A stretch of 64,000 nt of DNA from Sphingobacterium gobiense (GCF_002980575.1 NZ_PVBS01000002.1:868001-932000); one strand, 5' to 3'; numbered from the stretch's first letter, positions 46,304-57,237 are shown. The notes: generated by a model from the sequence alone, not told the origin. A program made the numbers and translations.

Positions 46304-47371
46304 ATGAAGACGTCTTTTAGCCTGAACCTGCTGCTGAGGGATAATATAAAAACATTAGTGCCCTATTCATCGGCAAGGGATGAATATAAGGGAGAAGCCT
46401 CTATTTTATTAGATGCGAATGAGAATGCATTCGGTTCGCCCTATTCGAAAAATTATAATCGCTATCCAGATCCATTACAGCATCGGGTAAAGGAAAAGTT
46501 GCATCATATAAAAGGCGTTCCCATAGAAAACATTTTTTTAGGGAATGGCAGTGATGAAGCTATTGATATCCTTTTCCGTGCATTTTGTGAGCCCGGAAGA
46601 GATAACGTTATCTTGGTGCCGCCCACCTATGGCATGTACGAAGTTTCAGCCAATATCAATAACGTAGCGTATAAAAAGGTGGTCTTAACAGCTGATTATC
46701 AGTTGGATTTAGATCGTATAGCGGAAGCGATTGATCCGTATACGAAAATGATTTTTATCTGCTCGCCCAATAACCCTACCGGAAACAGTATCCATCGGCA
46801 AGATATTGAAACCATCTTAGTCAATTTTGATGGAATTGTGGTCGTGGACGAAGCGTATATCAATTTTTCGAGGCAACCATCTTTTACCCAGGATCTTGCG
46901 GAGTTCCCAAACTTAGTGATTTTGCAGACGCTTTCGAAGGCTTGGGGATTGGCAGCTTTACGGTTAGGTATGGCCTTTGCGGGAAAAGAAATTATTGAGG
47001 TATTCAACAAAATCAAACCACCTTACAACATCAATCAAGCGACTCAAGATATTGTATTAGAGGCGCTGGAAGGTGTAGACATCGTAAACGAATGGATTAA
47101 GGAAGTAGTCGAAGAACGGGAGAAGTTAGCTGTAGCTTTACAGACATTGCCTCAAGTTGCACATGTGACACCATCGGATGCTAATTTTATATTGGTCAAG
47201 TTGGAGGAGCCTAGAGCGCTTTACAATTTTTTGGTAAGCAATGGAATTATTGTGCGTGACCGCTCTAAAGTGGCGTTATGCGAAGGATGTTTACGCTTCA
47301 CTATTGGCACACCTGAAGAAAATATAACATTATTGGAAAATATTCGGAAATTTTACGATCAATCGTTATGA
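46304..47371 (+). CDS. hisC: Histidinol-phosphate aminotransferase
   Basis: This 355-residue PLP enzyme has LGNGSDEAIDILFRAFC, FICSPNNPTGN and the PLP lysine in LQTLSKAWGLAALRLG. It converts imidazole-acetol phosphate to histidinol phosphate. It begins the six-gene his run here (hisC-hisB-hisH-hisA-hisF-hisIE). hisG and hisD, which usually precede hisC, are missing from this place; rnz is immediately upstream. Confidence 0.95.
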   Translation: MKTSFSLNLLLRDNIKTLVPYSSARDEYKGEASILLDANENAFGSPYSKNYNRYPDPLQHRVKEKLHHIKGVPIENIFLGNGSDEAIDILFRAFCEPGRDNVILVPPTYGMYEVSANINNVAYKKVVLTADYQLDLDRIAEAIDPYTKMIFICSPNNPTGNSIHRQDIETILVNFDGIVVVDEAYINFSRQPSFTQDLAEFPNLVILQTLSKAWGLAALRLGMAFAGKEIIEVFNKIKPPYNINQATQDIVLEALEGVDIVNEWIKEVVEEREKLAVALQTLPQVAHVTPSDANFILVKLEEPRALYNFLVSNGIIVRDRSKVALCEGCLRFTIGTPEENITLLENIRKFYDQSL

Positions 47372-47420
47372 CCGAACTGTTAACTGACGGAGAGCTCATA
47401 GCAGATAATTATATTTAGTG

Positions 47421-48548
47421 ATGAAAAGAGTATTATTTATAGACCGTGACGGTACATTGATATTAGAACCGGAAGACGAGCAAATCGATTCTTTTGCCAA
47501 GCTCAAATTTTACCCAGGAGCGCTGCAATATTTACCCCGTATCGCTAAAGAACTGGATTTCGAGCTGGTTTTAGTATCCAATCAAGATGGATTGGGCACG
47601 GCGTCCCATCCTGAAGAGAATTTTTGGCCCGTACACCATTTTATTCTCGATACGTTTGCGGGGGAAGACGTTTATTTCGTTAAAGAGCATATCGATCGTA
47701 CGTTTCCACATGAAAACGCGCCAACACGCAAACCCGGTATTGGTATGTTAAACGAATACTTTGATGCCGCGCAATATAATTTAGCCGAATCTTTTGTCAT
47801 AGGTGACCGTATCAATGATGTAAAACTAGCCGAAAATCTAGGTGCTAAAGCCATTTGGTTGCGTAATAATGATGAGTTGGGCAAAGCCGAAAACCTCCAT
47901 TTACAAAGTGAATCCATAGCACTGGAAACGACCGATTGGAAATCCATATATGAGTTTTTGAAACTTGGCACACGTACGGGAGAACATCATCGTAAAACGA
48001 ATGAAACAGATATCTTTATTCAGTTGAATCTTGATGGTTCAGGAAAATCGGACATAGACACCGGATTGCCATTTTTCGATCATATGTTAGATCAAATCGC
48101 CAGACACGGAGCAATTGATCTTACGGTTAAGGCTAAGGGTGATTTACATATTGATGAGCATCACACCATTGAGGATACCGGTATCGCACTGGGTGAAATT
48201 TTTCTGAAAGTGTTAGGCGATAAGCGGGGTATCGAACGTTATGCGTATACCTTACCGATGGACGATTGCTTAGCGCAAGTGGCGATCGATTTTGGAGGTA
48301 GGAACTGGATTGTATGGGATGCAGCTTTCCAGCGGGAAAAAATAGGAGACATGCCAACGGAGATGTTTTTCCATTTCTTTAAGTCATTCTCCGATGCATC
48401 AAAATCGAACTTGAATATCAAAGCAGAAGGCGATAACGAACACCATAAAATCGAAGCTATCTTTAAAGCCTTTGCTAAATCAATAAAAAAGGCCGTACGG
48501 CGAGATGCAGAAAACATGCAGTTGCCAAGCACAAAAGGGGTTTTGTAG
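47421..48548 (+). CDS. hisB: Bifunctional histidinol phosphatase / imidazoleglycerol-phosphate dehydratase
   Basis: From ATG 47421 (a GTG one codon earlier is less likely) it has 375 residues. The N-half is a HAD phosphatase (FIDRDGT with D8 and D10; [13 protein letters not shown]). The C-half is IGPD with [15 protein letters not shown] and [16 protein letters not shown] manganese ligands. The E. coli HisB phosphatase holds zinc through Cys-x-His and CDC before RKP; here that loop reads [16 protein letters not shown] with no Cys, so the zinc site is absent. It lies 49 bases after hisC. Confidence 0.95.
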   Translation: MKRVLFIDRDGTLILEPEDEQIDSFAKLKFYPGALQYLPRIAKELDFELVLVSNQDGLGTASHPEENFWPVHHFILDTFAGEDVYFVKEHIDRTFPHENAPTRKPGIGMLNEYFDAAQYNLAESFVIGDRINDVKLAENLGAKAIWLRNNDELGKAENLHLQSESIALETTDWKSIYEFLKLGTRTGEHHRKTNETDIFIQLNLDGSGKSDIDTGLPFFDHMLDQIARHGAIDLTVKAKGDLHIDEHHTIEDTGIALGEIFLKVLGDKRGIERYAYTLPMDDCLAQVAIDFGGRNWIVWDAAFQREKIGDMPTEMFFHFFKSFSDASKSNLNIKAEGDNEHHKIEAIFKAFAKSIKKAVRRDAENMQLPSTKGVL

Positions 48549-48558
48549 ATTGTAAAAA

Positions 48559-49149
48559 ATGATTGGAATAGTAAACTACGGGGCAGGAAATATTTTTTCG
48601 TTGACAGCGGCACTCGATCGGGTCGGGATAGGGTACGGGATGGTCAATAATGTCGATGATTTCGAGCAGTACGACCGTATTATCATTCCGGGTGTAGGAC
48701 ATGCAGGCGCTGCCATGCAAAAGCTTGAAGAAACAGGGTTAGTACAGCATATCATATCCCTAAAAAAACCTGTACTAGGAATCTGCGTAGGTATGCAATT
48801 GCTAACTTCTTTTTCGGAAGAAGGCCAGGCCGAGCTTTTGGATATTGTACCGCTGAAGACGTTACATTTTGATAAGCGTATCGGCAAAAAGGTCCCCCAC
48901 ATGGGATGGAATAGTATATCGCCTAAAATGGATTGTCCTCTTTTTGAGAATATTACAGATAATAGCTATTTTTATTTTGTGCATTCCTATTTTATTCAGG
49001 CGGATGAACAATATACTTGTGCATTTTGCACGTATGATGTCGCTTTTTCGGCTGCGATACAAAAAGGAAATTTTTACGGTGTACAGTTTCATCCCGAGAA
49101 ATCCGGAAAAGCTGGCGAGCAGATATTGCTTAATTTTTCCCGATTATAG
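48559..49149 (+). CDS. hisH: Imidazoleglycerol-phosphate synthase, glutaminase subunit
   Basis: This 196-residue class-I amidotransferase has the nucleophile Cys76 in VLGICVGMQLL and the His-Glu pair in FHPEKSG. It supplies ammonia to HisF to form IGP and AICAR. It starts 10 bases after hisB. The partner hisF lies two genes downstream, with hisA between. Length is normal. Confidence 0.96.
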   Translation: MIGIVNYGAGNIFSLTAALDRVGIGYGMVNNVDDFEQYDRIIIPGVGHAGAAMQKLEETGLVQHIISLKKPVLGICVGMQLLTSFSEEGQAELLDIVPLKTLHFDKRIGKKVPHMGWNSISPKMDCPLFENITDNSYFYFVHSYFIQADEQYTCAFCTYDVAFSAAIQKGNFYGVQFHPEKSGKAGEQILLNFSRL

Positions 49150-49223
49150 GGGATATTGTTTATAATTGTCGATCATTAACGGTCGACGTTACATTTTTTG
49201 ACTTTTAACTTATTACTTTAAAT

Positions 49224-49976
49224 ATGTATATCATTCCTGCTATTGATGTTTTGGATAAAAAGGTTGTCCGTCTGAGAGAGGGCAATTACGATGACGTCAC
49301 GACGTATGACATATCATTGGAAGAACAAATAAAAATGTATCACGCCAACGGCACCGAACTCGTACACATCATCGATTTGAATGGTGCAAAGGGCGATTTC
49401 AGCAATCAGGATTATCTGTTTGACATTATCCGTAAAACGGATATGAAGGTGCAGTACGGCGGAGGGGTGAGAAGTATTGAGAAAGTAAAGGAACTGGTTG
49501 ATGCAGGTATTTATCGTGTCATTGTCGGAACACAGGCAATTACCAATCCTACTTTTTTAGAGGAACTGGCCAAGCTGAACGAAGGGCGTGTAAAATATGC
49601 TGACCATATCGTTATCGCGATTGACGTTTTGGATGAGGTTATTAAATATTCCGGTTGGTTGGAAAGCTCGCCGATTAAACTTATCTCTTATATAGACAAA
49701 TGTCTTTCTTTAGGTTTCTTCCGTTTTCTTTGTACCGATATTAGTAAAGACGGTAAGTTAGGAGGGGCAGGTGTTGAACTATATCAGAAGCTTTTAGACC
49801 ATTCTCCGATCATCAAACTGATTGGTTCTGGCGGCATCAGCTCTATGGACGATATCCGAGCGCTAAATGCGTTAGGCAGAATGGAATCCTGCGTAGTAGG
49901 TAAAGCCATCTACGAGAACAAGATTTCCATCGATGAGATTAAAGATTGGAACCTGAAGACACTCATCAGTATTTAA
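49224..49976 (+). CDS. hisA: ProFAR isomerase
   Basis: This 250-residue TIM barrel starts [17 protein letters not shown] with catalytic Asp8, the second Asp in [10 protein letters not shown], and the phosphate loops GGGVRS and [11 protein letters not shown]. It isomerises 5'-ProFAR to PRFAR, the substrate of HisF-HisH. It is 74 bases after hisH and shares only a one-base gap with hisF. Confidence 0.96.
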   Translation: MYIIPAIDVLDKKVVRLREGNYDDVTTYDISLEEQIKMYHANGTELVHIIDLNGAKGDFSNQDYLFDIIRKTDMKVQYGGGVRSIEKVKELVDAGIYRVIVGTQAITNPTFLEELAKLNEGRVKYADHIVIAIDVLDEVIKYSGWLESSPIKLISYIDKCLSLGFFRFLCTDISKDGKLGGAGVELYQKLLDHSPIIKLIGSGGISSMDDIRALNALGRMESCVVGKAIYENKISIDEIKDWNLKTLISI

Positions 49977-49977
49977 T

Positions 49978-50730
49978 ATGTTGGCGAAGCGTATTATCCC
50001 CTGTTTGGATGTAAAAGACGGTCGTACGGTAAAGGGGGTTAATTTTGTCGACCTTCGTGATGCGGGTGATCCCGTGGAACTCGCTTGGCAATATTCGGAG
50101 CAAGGAGCAGATGAATTGGTGTTTCTAGACATTACAGCTACACACGAAAAGCGGAAGACGACCATAGAACTGGTCAAAGCAGTAGCACGCCAGGTCAATA
50201 TCCCTTTTACGATAGGTGGTGGGATTAATGAATTGAGCGACGCCGAAGTGCTGCTTAACGCGGGGGCGGACAAGATTTCGATTAATTCTGCTGCGGTACG
50301 TAATCCGACGTTGATCGATGAGCTCGCTCGCTCGTTTGGCCGTCAATTTGTCGTGATAGCGATAGATACCCGTGTCGTCGACGGCAAGAACTTTGTTTTT
50401 CTACGCGGTGGCCGGGAAAAGACGGATATAGAAACCGAGGAGTGGGTTAAGGAAGCTGAACAGCGCGGAGCAGGGGAGATTTTGTTAACGTCGATGGACC
50501 ATGACGGAACAAAGAATGGCTTCGACAATACATTTTTAAAAAAGATTAACGACACCATAAATATCCCCTTGATCGCATCGGGCGGAGCTGGACAGCAACA
50601 GCATTTTGTGGATGTATTTCAGCAGACGGATGTGGATGCGGCTTTAGCAGCGTCCGTATTTCACTATGGAGAAATCTTGATCCCAGAGCTGAAAGAAACA
50701 TTGCGGACAAATGGGATTGTGGTACGATAG
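49978..50730 (+). CDS. hisF: Imidazoleglycerol-phosphate synthase, cyclase subunit
   Basis: This 250-residue TIM barrel starts [23 protein letters not shown] (catalytic Asp11), with the second Asp in [17 protein letters not shown] and phosphate loops GGGINEL and ASGGAGQQ. It pairs with HisH. Its start codon lies one base after the hisA stop, indicating translational coupling. hisIE follows after 19 bases. Confidence 0.96.
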   Translation: MLAKRIIPCLDVKDGRTVKGVNFVDLRDAGDPVELAWQYSEQGADELVFLDITATHEKRKTTIELVKAVARQVNIPFTIGGGINELSDAEVLLNAGADKISINSAAVRNPTLIDELARSFGRQFVVIAIDTRVVDGKNFVFLRGGREKTDIETEEWVKEAEQRGAGEILLTSMDHDGTKNGFDNTFLKKINDTINIPLIASGGAGQQQHFVDVFQQTDVDAALAASVFHYGEILIPELKETLRTNGIVVR

Positions 50731-50749
50731 TTTTAACAATAAAAAGAAA

Positions 50750-51337
50750 ATGAAGGTAGATTTCGCGAAAGGAGACGGATTAATTCCCGTAGTTATACAG
50801 GATAATCAAACACTAGAAGTGTTGATGTTGGGGTATATGAATGAGGAGGCTTGGACGAAAACCCAGCAAGAGGGACGGGTAACCTTTTACTCGCGAAGCA
50901 AAAATCGATTGTGGACAAAAGGGGAGGAAAGCGGTAATTTTCTGGAAGTGGTTTCTTCTCATATTGATTGCGATCAAGATACGCTATTAATAAAAGTTAA
51001 ACCGGCGGGCCCTACGTGCCATACAGGTGCTCGCAGTTGTTTTAAAACGGAGTACAACCACAACTTTCTGTTACAATTGGAACGTATTGTACAACAGCGT
51101 TACGATATGCCCACCGAAGAATCTTACGTTAATAAGTTACGCCAGCGCGGGTTGAATAAAATAGCACAAAAGGTAGGGGAAGAAGCTGTGGAAACAGTCA
51201 TTGCTGCATTGGCAGAAACAGAGCATGATTTTATCAATGAGTCTTCAGACCTGTTTTTCCATCTCTTAGTGCTGCTTCGGGAAAAAGGGTTAGATTTACA
51301 GACGATTGCTAAGAACTTGGAAAGCAGACATCAATAA
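50750..51337 (+). CDS. hisIE: Bifunctional PRA-CH / PRA-PH
   Basis: From ATG 50750 it has 195 residues. The HisI half carries MLGYMNEEAWTKTQQEGRVTFYSRSKNRLWTKGEESGN with the zinc and Mg ligands of DCDQDTLL and GPTCHTGARSCF. The HisE half (about 115-195) has KIAQKVGEEAVETVIAA. The frame is open to 50711, but that start would overlap hisF and adds residues unlike HisI. It closes the his run; a WD40 gene follows 9 bases later. Confidence 0.95.
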   Translation: MKVDFAKGDGLIPVVIQDNQTLEVLMLGYMNEEAWTKTQQEGRVTFYSRSKNRLWTKGEESGNFLEVVSSHIDCDQDTLLIKVKPAGPTCHTGARSCFKTEYNHNFLLQLERIVQQRYDMPTEESYVNKLRQRGLNKIAQKVGEEAVETVIAALAETEHDFINESSDLFFHLLVLLREKGLDLQTIAKNLESRHQ

Positions 51338-51346
51338 TGTGGGGAT

Positions 51347-52264
51347 ATGCATACAATCGATATTTCTTTATCTAATACACTATCCGGTCATCAAAACCCG
51401 ATTTTTGTCGTATCTCCTGGGATAGATTCTACGACGATTTTCACAGGTGGAAACGATAAAGGTGTCGTGGAGTGGGATTTGGTAAACGGTAAGTTTAAGC
51501 GTATTTTGTGTGCTGTTCCGGCCTCGGTGTATGCTTTACACCTCTTAAAGGAGGAGGGAATTTTAGTTATTGGTTTGCGGAATGGCGAGGTGTGGTTTGT
51601 AGACATCGAAAAACAGGCTCTTGTAGCTAAGACGCAGACGGAAAAGGGAGCGGTTTTTGCGATAAAAGTGCTTACGGAAAAACGAGAGCTCATCGCTACT
51701 GGAGAGGAAGGTATTGCTTATGTCTGGTCATTGGACACCTATGCGCTGTTATATAGATTTCATGTAGCAGACGCCACGGTACGTGTTATCGAGCCTTATC
51801 CGCAAGTGAATCAAGTAGCCTTCGGCGATAAAAACGGCTTTGTACATTTATATGATACAACGGACTTTCGAGAGATAACCAAACAACAGATCCATAGTCT
51901 ACCCGTTACGGCATTGGCCGCCACCGATACCAGTTTGCTCTCGGGCGGACGGGACGCGAAGCTCGTTCGGCTAGCGAAAAAAGATCTATCGGTTCTCCAA
52001 TCCATAACCCCGCATATGTTTACGGTGTACGGTATACTTCCACACCCTACATTACCCATTGTCGCCAGCATCAGTCGGGATAAATCAATAAAAATATGGG
52101 ATTCGTTGTCATTGTCATTGCTTAGAAACATCAGCATAGAACGAGGATATGACGCCCATCGTTTATCTATCAATACGGCAACCTGGGTCGATAATCAACT
52201 GGTTACGGCCGGTGACGACAAACTGGTGAAAGTGTGGAATGTGTCCCTGCAGGAAATGGTATAA
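51347..52264 (+). CDS. WD40-repeat beta-propeller protein
   Basis: This 305-residue protein is made of about seven WD-type repeats, each ending near Trp-Asp or a variant (GGNDKGVVEWDL; GEEGIAYVWSLD; SRDKSIKIWDSL; GDDKLVKVWNVS). No signal peptide or catalytic motif. It starts 9 bases after hisIE, so it is probably the last gene of the his message. Bacteroidota have such cytoplasmic WD40 scaffold proteins; no partner is evident. Confidence 0.85.
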   Translation: MHTIDISLSNTLSGHQNPIFVVSPGIDSTTIFTGGNDKGVVEWDLVNGKFKRILCAVPASVYALHLLKEEGILVIGLRNGEVWFVDIEKQALVAKTQTEKGAVFAIKVLTEKRELIATGEEGIAYVWSLDTYALLYRFHVADATVRVIEPYPQVNQVAFGDKNGFVHLYDTTDFREITKQQIHSLPVTALAATDTSLLSGGRDAKLVRLAKKDLSVLQSITPHMFTVYGILPHPTLPIVASISRDKSIKIWDSLSLSLLRNISIERGYDAHRLSINTATWVDNQLVTAGDDKLVKVWNVSLQEMV

Positions 52265-52272
52265 AAGACGGT

Positions 52273-52746
52273 TTAAAACGCAATCAACCGGCAGATAGCC
52301 TCCAAATATTTCTTATCCACGTTATCAAAATGGTCGGGATGTTCGCTGTCTACATCTAACACACCTATGCAATGTCCTTCATGGAACAAAGGCACGACAA
52401 TTTCCGACTTGGATAAGGAGCTACACGCAATATGTCCCGGAAAAGCGTCCACATCGGGAACAATCAATGTTTCTCCGGTTTTCCAAGCCGATCCGCAGAC
52501 ACCTTTCCCGTAACCTATACGCGTACAGGCTACAGGTCCTTGAAAAGGCCCTAACACGAGCTCCTCATTTTTTACTAAATAAAAACCAACCCACCAAAAG
52601 TTAAACTGTTCTTTGAGAGCAGCAGCGATATTCGCGAGGTTAGCAACGGTATCCTTCTCACCACTGATGAGGGCTTCTATTTGTTTGCTTAGTAAGCGGT
52701 ACTGATCTTCTTTTGTTCCGGTTGCAATCTGTAGGTCTTCTGCCAT
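52273..52746 (-). CDS. msrC: Free methionine-(R)-sulfoxide reductase (GAF domain)
   Basis: This 157-residue single GAF domain has the three cysteines Cys74, Cys84 and Cys108 in the exact spacing (+10, +24) of E. coli fRMsr Cys84, Cys94 and Cys118 (GPVACTRIGYGKGVCGSAWK ... GHIACSS). It reduces free Met-R-sulfoxide. It converges on the WD40 gene with 8 bases between stops, and its own start is 12 bases after the ruvA stop. Confidence 0.92.
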   Translation of the reverse strand: MAEDLQIATGTKEDQYRLLSKQIEALISGEKDTVANLANIAAALKEQFNFWWVGFYLVKNEELVLGPFQGPVACTRIGYGKGVCGSAWKTGETLIVPDVDAFPGHIACSSLSKSEIVVPLFHEGHCIGVLDVDSEHPDHFDNVDKKYLEAICRLIAF

Positions 52747-52758
52747 GATGTGAGCTTT

Positions 52759-53343
52759 TTATAAACGTTTCAATGCGGCTTTGATCAGTTGTTCTACCGT
52801 TTGCTCGGCATCGCTTGCCGCTAAGCTGTTGAGCACTTTCTCTGCCTGTGGTTTCCCAAAACCCAGCATAACCAACGCCGTGAGCGCTTCTTCGGGTACG
52901 GACTGTTTTGCGAGCGGAAGTGGAATGAGTGTATCTGGCCCTTGCTTTTTTAGCTTGTCTTGCAGTTCCAAAATAACACGTTGTGCTGATTTTGGACCTA
53001 TCCCTTTTATTTTTTGGATAATCTGCACTTGTCCATTAATGATGGCGCTCTGGATTTCCTCCGGTGTAATAGAGGAAAGCATCATGCGCCCCGTATTAGG
53101 TCCGATACCCGACACCGAAATGAGGTGATTGAATAGTTGACGCTCGCCCTCCGTCGCAAAACCATAAAGTGTCTGCGCATCTTCCCGGACTTGAAAAGAA
53201 ATGTATAGCTTACACTGCTCTTGATCTTTGATCTGGCTATAGGTGGTCAGTGAAATATGGATGTGGTAGCCAATCCCACCCACGTCGAGGATAACATGGG
53301 TAGGGGCTTTAACTACTAATTTCCCATTAAAATAATCATACAT
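52759..53343 (-). CDS. ruvA: Holliday-junction helicase subunit RuvA
   Basis: This 194-residue protein has an OB domain (MYDYFNGKLVVKAPTHVILDVGGIGYHIHI), two helix-hairpin-helix motifs (LISVSGIGPNTGRMMLS; KIKGIGPKSAQRVILELQDKL) and the C-terminal RuvB-contacting domain (EEALTALVMLGFGKPQAEKVL). It targets RuvB to Holliday junctions. It starts 2 bases after the malic enzyme stop; ruvB and ruvC are not here. Confidence 0.95.
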   Translation of the reverse strand: MYDYFNGKLVVKAPTHVILDVGGIGYHIHISLTTYSQIKDQEQCKLYISFQVREDAQTLYGFATEGERQLFNHLISVSGIGPNTGRMMLSSITPEEIQSAIINGQVQIIQKIKGIGPKSAQRVILELQDKLKKQGPDTLIPLPLAKQSVPEEALTALVMLGFGKPQAEKVLNSLAASDAEQTVEQLIKAALKRL

Positions 53344-53345
53344 GT

Positions 53346-55622
53346 CTATTTGTTTTTCTCGTGCTCCTGGACATCTACCACAGCAATAGTGATCATGTTG
53401 ACAATCTCGCGAACGGAACTATCCAGTTGTAATACATGTACCGGTTTGTTCATGCCTAGCAGAATAGGTCCTACGGCCTCAGCATCTCCTGCTTCCTGCA
53501 ACAGCTTGTACGCAATGTTACCCGATTCCAGATTAGGGAATACTAATGTATTTGCAGGTTCGCCGTTTAGTGTACTGAATGGAAAATTTGCTTTTAAAAG
53601 ACTACTATTTAAAGCAAAGTTCGCTTGTATATCACCATCCGCGGTGATGTGTGGGGCTTTTTCCCGCAGTGCTTTTGCGGCTTCCCGAACTTTATCCGCG
53701 GTTCGTCCATCATTCGATCCGAAATTGGAATACGATAGCAGCGCGACACGGGGTTTTATATTGAAGCGTCTCACCGCTTCGTCCAATAATATAGCAATAT
53801 CTGCGAGCTCTTCGGGCGTTGGATCTGCATTAACGGTTGTATCACCAAAGAAAAGAGGCCCTTTGGAAGTGAGCATGATATACATACCTGCTACGCGACT
53901 GTTCGGTTTCGCACCGATAACTTGCAATGCCGGGCGGATAGTTGTTGCATAGTTGCGTGTTAATCCAGAAATCAAAGTATCCGCTTCGCCAAACTGTACC
54001 ATACTTGCAGCAAAATAGTTCCGATTAGTGGCCATCAACTTGGTTGCTTCATGCTCTGTCATACCGCGTCGTTGCCTTTTGGTATAAAGGTGTTGTACAA
54101 ACCTGTTGAAGCGCTCGGAACCTTTTTCTTCGGTAGGGTCGATGATCTCTACATCACCAAAATCGAAATCGTATTCCTGGATTAAGCTTTGGATTTTTTC
54201 CTTACTACCTAACAAGATAGGAAATGCAATTCCCTCTTCTTTTACAATCTGTGCAGCCCGAAGTGTTTTGTAATTGTCCGCTTCTGCAAAGACCACCCGT
54301 TTAGGGTTTTTCTTGGCTCTGCTCGTCAAATTACGGATAATCCGATCATCTTTACCCAAACGCTTGCGTAGGTCTTCTTTATACTGTTCCCAGTCTTGTA
54401 TTTCTATTCTGGCCACACCCGATGCCATGGCTGCTTTTGCCACCGCCACAGACACCTCCGTGATGAGACGAGGATCTGTTGGTTTAGGAATAATATACTC
54501 TGCCCCAAACTTCAGATTACTAGTGTCATAAGCTTGATTAACTTCTTCCGGAACAGGTTGCTTTGCGAGCGCTGCTATGGCATGAACGGCCGCAATTTTC
54601 ATTTCCTCATTAATGGCGGTTGCACGAACATCTAAAGCTCCTCTAAAAATATACGGGAACCCCAATACGTTATTTACTTGATTCGGATAATCCGACCGTC
54701 CGGTACCCATAATGACATCCGTACGCGTAGCTAGCGCCAAATCGTAGGCAATTTCAGGATTCGGATTTGCCATGGCTAACACAATCGGTCTAGGCGCCAT
54801 AGAAAGTAGCATTTCCGGTGTTAATACATCTGCTGCGGATAGTCCGATAAAAACGTCAGCATCTTTTACAGCTTCGGCGAGAGTATAAATATCACGATCT
54901 GTTGCCCATTCGGCTTTTGTTGTATCTAGCGTTTCGCGGTCTTTACGGATCACCCCTTTACTATCCAACATGACAATGTTCTCCTTTAGGGCTCCTACAG
55001 CCACATACATGGCCGTACAAGAAATGGCGGCGGCACCAGCACCGTTTACAACGATTTTGACTTGACTGATATCTTTGTCTATCAATTCGCAGGCGTTAAT
55101 TAAAGCTGCGCCCGAAATAATCGCCGTACCGTGTTGGTCATCGTGCATGACCGGAATATTCATTTCTTCTTTTAAGCGGCGCTCTATCTCAAAACACTCG
55201 GGCGCTTTAATATCTTCTAAATTCACACCGCCAAAAGTCGGTTCGAGTGCTTTTACGATATTGACAAATTCGTCGACATTTTTGGTGTCCAGTTCGATAT
55301 CAAAAACATCGATATCTGCAAATATCTTGAATAACAATCCTTTTCCTTCCATTACAGGTTTGCCTGCTTGTGCCCCGATATCACCGAGACCCAGTACGGC
55401 GGTACCGTTACTGATAACGGCAACCAGATTTCCTTTAGAAGTATATTTATATGCGTCTTCACTGTTTTCAGCAATAGCCAAACAAGGTTCAGCTACACCC
55501 GGTGAATAAGCTAGTGATAAATCTCGCTGTGAATTGTGAGGCTTTGTCGGAACGACTTCAATTTTGCCAGGTCTTCCCTTGGAATGATAGTCCAAAGCGT
55601 CTTTTTTTCTGTTAATACTCAT
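53346..55622 (-). CDS. maeB: NADP-dependent malic enzyme with phosphotransacetylase-like domain
   Basis: This 758-residue protein joins a malic enzyme (about 1-420; [24 protein letters not shown](P) loop, [16 protein letters not shown]) to a C-terminal Pta-like domain (about 430-755), which in MaeB enzymes is regulatory rather than catalytic. It decarboxylates malate to pyruvate with NADP reduction. The gene heads a run with ruvA and the fRMsr gene, separated by 2 and 12 bases. Confidence 0.94.
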   Translation of the reverse strand: MSINRKKDALDYHSKGRPGKIEVVPTKPHNSQRDLSLAYSPGVAEPCLAIAENSEDAYKYTSKGNLVAVISNGTAVLGLGDIGAQAGKPVMEGKGLLFKIFADIDVFDIELDTKNVDEFVNIVKALEPTFGGVNLEDIKAPECFEIERRLKEEMNIPVMHDDQHGTAIISGAALINACELIDKDISQVKIVVNGAGAAAISCTAMYVAVGALKENIVMLDSKGVIRKDRETLDTTKAEWATDRDIYTLAEAVKDADVFIGLSAADVLTPEMLLSMAPRPIVLAMANPNPEIAYDLALATRTDVIMGTGRSDYPNQVNNVLGFPYIFRGALDVRATAINEEMKIAAVHAIAALAKQPVPEEVNQAYDTSNLKFGAEYIIPKPTDPRLITEVSVAVAKAAMASGVARIEIQDWEQYKEDLRKRLGKDDRIIRNLTSRAKKNPKRVVFAEADNYKTLRAAQIVKEEGIAFPILLGSKEKIQSLIQEYDFDFGDVEIIDPTEEKGSERFNRFVQHLYTKRQRRGMTEHEATKLMATNRNYFAASMVQFGEADTLISGLTRNYATTIRPALQVIGAKPNSRVAGMYIMLTSKGPLFFGDTTVNADPTPEELADIAILLDEAVRRFNIKPRVALLSYSNFGSNDGRTADKVREAAKALREKAPHITADGDIQANFALNSSLLKANFPFSTLNGEPANTLVFPNLESGNIAYKLLQEAGDAEAVGPILLGMNKPVHVLQLDSSVREIVNMITIAVVDVQEHEKNK

Positions 55623-55740
55623 TTGTTTAAGTAAAAGTGAATCATCTAAGTTGAACTAAAACGAAACTGATGGAGGAACGTCGATCTTCCCTGCAGTCTG
55701 CATCGTAATCCGACTACGAATAATATAAGTTTTATGGATA

Positions 55741-55748
55741 CAAAGCTA
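55741..55748 (-). promoter_or_regulatory. Candidate -7 element for the maeB-ruvA-fRMsr run
   Basis: On the minus strand TAGCTTTG matches TAnnTTTG, about 118 bases upstream of the maeB ATG in the 160-base gap to dacB. No -33 TTG at standard spacing. Confidence 0.35.
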
Positions 55749-55781
55749 AAATTTCAAAAGAAGATTAGCGAATTTTTAATG

Positions 55782-57209
55782 CTATTTAAGACTATTCAAT
55801 AATTTAAACATCTCTTGCCGCATGGCGGCTGTGCTTCCTGTATAGTTATTAACCAGCAGCGAAAACGTAACCGGCTGTCCTGATTTGCTTGTATGGAATC
55901 CGGTATATCCCAAAACCCCACCGATGGTGCCACTCTTCATCGTTATACCATTAATGGTGGGTAGACTTTTTTTAAAATCGGCGAACCATGGTCTACCTTG
56001 TGCATAATGCATGATTTTCGCCATAGCTGCCGTAGTAACACGGTTTTGTGGAGAAAGCCCAGAGCCATCTTGAATGTTCAGTTCACTGTTCGGGATACGC
56101 AGCTTTTGTTCCCAATACTTGCTTAGCAACGATGCTGCCTCCAGGGTAGTAGATTCGTTGTGGCTTATGATACCAAAACTTTTGAGCATGGCTTCACCAT
56201 ACAGATTGATACTTTTTTGATTGAACCAATGTATGATGTCTTTCAGAGCAGGAGATTGATGTATGTCAAGTTCTTTTGGGCGCTTGTTTAGGGTTATCCC
56301 CTGGTTTAATAGCCGCTTTCCTGTGGTTGGTAAGCTATCCACGGCAATGCCTATATCCGATAGAGCGCGCGTCAATTGTTGCGCTAATGCTAAAGCCGGA
56401 TCCGGCACCGCTATTTCGATAACTTTCTTCAGATCTCGGCCATATGTTCCACGTAGATATACAATGTTGGAGTAGGGTGCAGAGTAAGCATAGACATTGT
56501 CGCCAGACCCATTCGGTCCCGTAATCACCTCATTGATGAGCGTACCATCTGTCAGGGGCAGGGATGTCGAGGCAACAAAAGTGGGTTTCCCAACGGTATG
56601 CGGAGAAATGACAATGCCGACTTTGTTTTCGTGCCAATTTAATCCAGATATTCCGGCACCATAATAATTCCCTATGTCTTGCCAGTTCCACGTGGGCGGG
56701 ACATCGTTTCCATTCAGATACAGATCATCACCAATTATACGGCCGTCTATTCTGCTTATGCCAGCATGCTGGATCTTATATACCCATTTGTTCAGTATAG
56801 TTTCGGCCTTGGTGTTGTTGAAGCGATCACTACCTAGCGTAGGGTCGCCGGAACCGATCACGATAATGTCACCATGTAGCACACCCAAGCTGTCAATTTC
56901 ACCTGTATAAGCCAACTTGGTCTGATAGGTATAATCCGGACCTAAGATATCTAATGCCGTGATGGAGGTGATGACTTTCATCGTTGACGCTGTCGGTAAC
57001 CCAATGGAAGCATTGTTTGTAAATATCGGTTGGCCCGTGTTGCCGTCCAGTACCGTCAGAGACGCAATACCATTAGGAAGTTTACCACTTTTTACAAACT
57101 GTTGATAAGCATGATCAATATTATTCTTCAATGATTGCGCATAGCTCGCGTGCATTGATAGCAGCAGTATTGTCACTATCCAAGTCATGGAGTATGTTTT
57201 TTTTACCAT
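55782..57209 (-). CDS. dacB: D-alanyl-D-alanine carboxypeptidase/endopeptidase, PBP4 type
   Basis: This 475-residue exported protein (signal peptide to about ASYAQ) has the penicillin-binding triad S75-x-x-K78 (TASTMK), SIN in KSINLYGE and KSG in MKSGTIGG, with the large insert domain between motifs 1 and 2 typical of PBP4. It trims or cuts peptidoglycan cross-links in the periplasm. It is a single gene; a structured repeat lies 66 bases upstream of the start. Confidence 0.94.
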   Translation of the reverse strand: MVKKTYSMTWIVTILLLSMHASYAQSLKNNIDHAYQQFVKSGKLPNGIASLTVLDGNTGQPIFTNNASIGLPTASTMKVITSITALDILGPDYTYQTKLAYTGEIDSLGVLHGDIIVIGSGDPTLGSDRFNNTKAETILNKWVYKIQHAGISRIDGRIIGDDLYLNGNDVPPTWNWQDIGNYYGAGISGLNWHENKVGIVISPHTVGKPTFVASTSLPLTDGTLINEVITGPNGSGDNVYAYSAPYSNIVYLRGTYGRDLKKVIEIAVPDPALALAQQLTRALSDIGIAVDSLPTTGKRLLNQGITLNKRPKELDIHQSPALKDIIHWFNQKSINLYGEAMLKSFGIISHNESTTLEAASLLSKYWEQKLRIPNSELNIQDGSGLSPQNRVTTAAMAKIMHYAQGRPWFADFKKSLPTINGITMKSGTIGGVLGYTGFHTSKSGQPVTFSLLVNNYTGSTAAMRQEMFKLLNSLK

Positions 57210-57229
57210 ATTCTTTATATGTAGTTGTA

Positions 57230-57237
57230 CAAACTTA
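57230..57237 (-). promoter_or_regulatory. Candidate -7 element for dacB
   Basis: On the minus strand TAAGTTTG fits TAnnTTTG, about 21 bases before the dacB start and 38 bases from repeat copy D, so transcription would begin outside the repeat. Confidence 0.35.

Noticed and set aside
53350..53952. 200-codon plus-strand frame
   Set aside because: It is antisense to the strongly conserved malic enzyme; long antisense frames there follow from codon usage.
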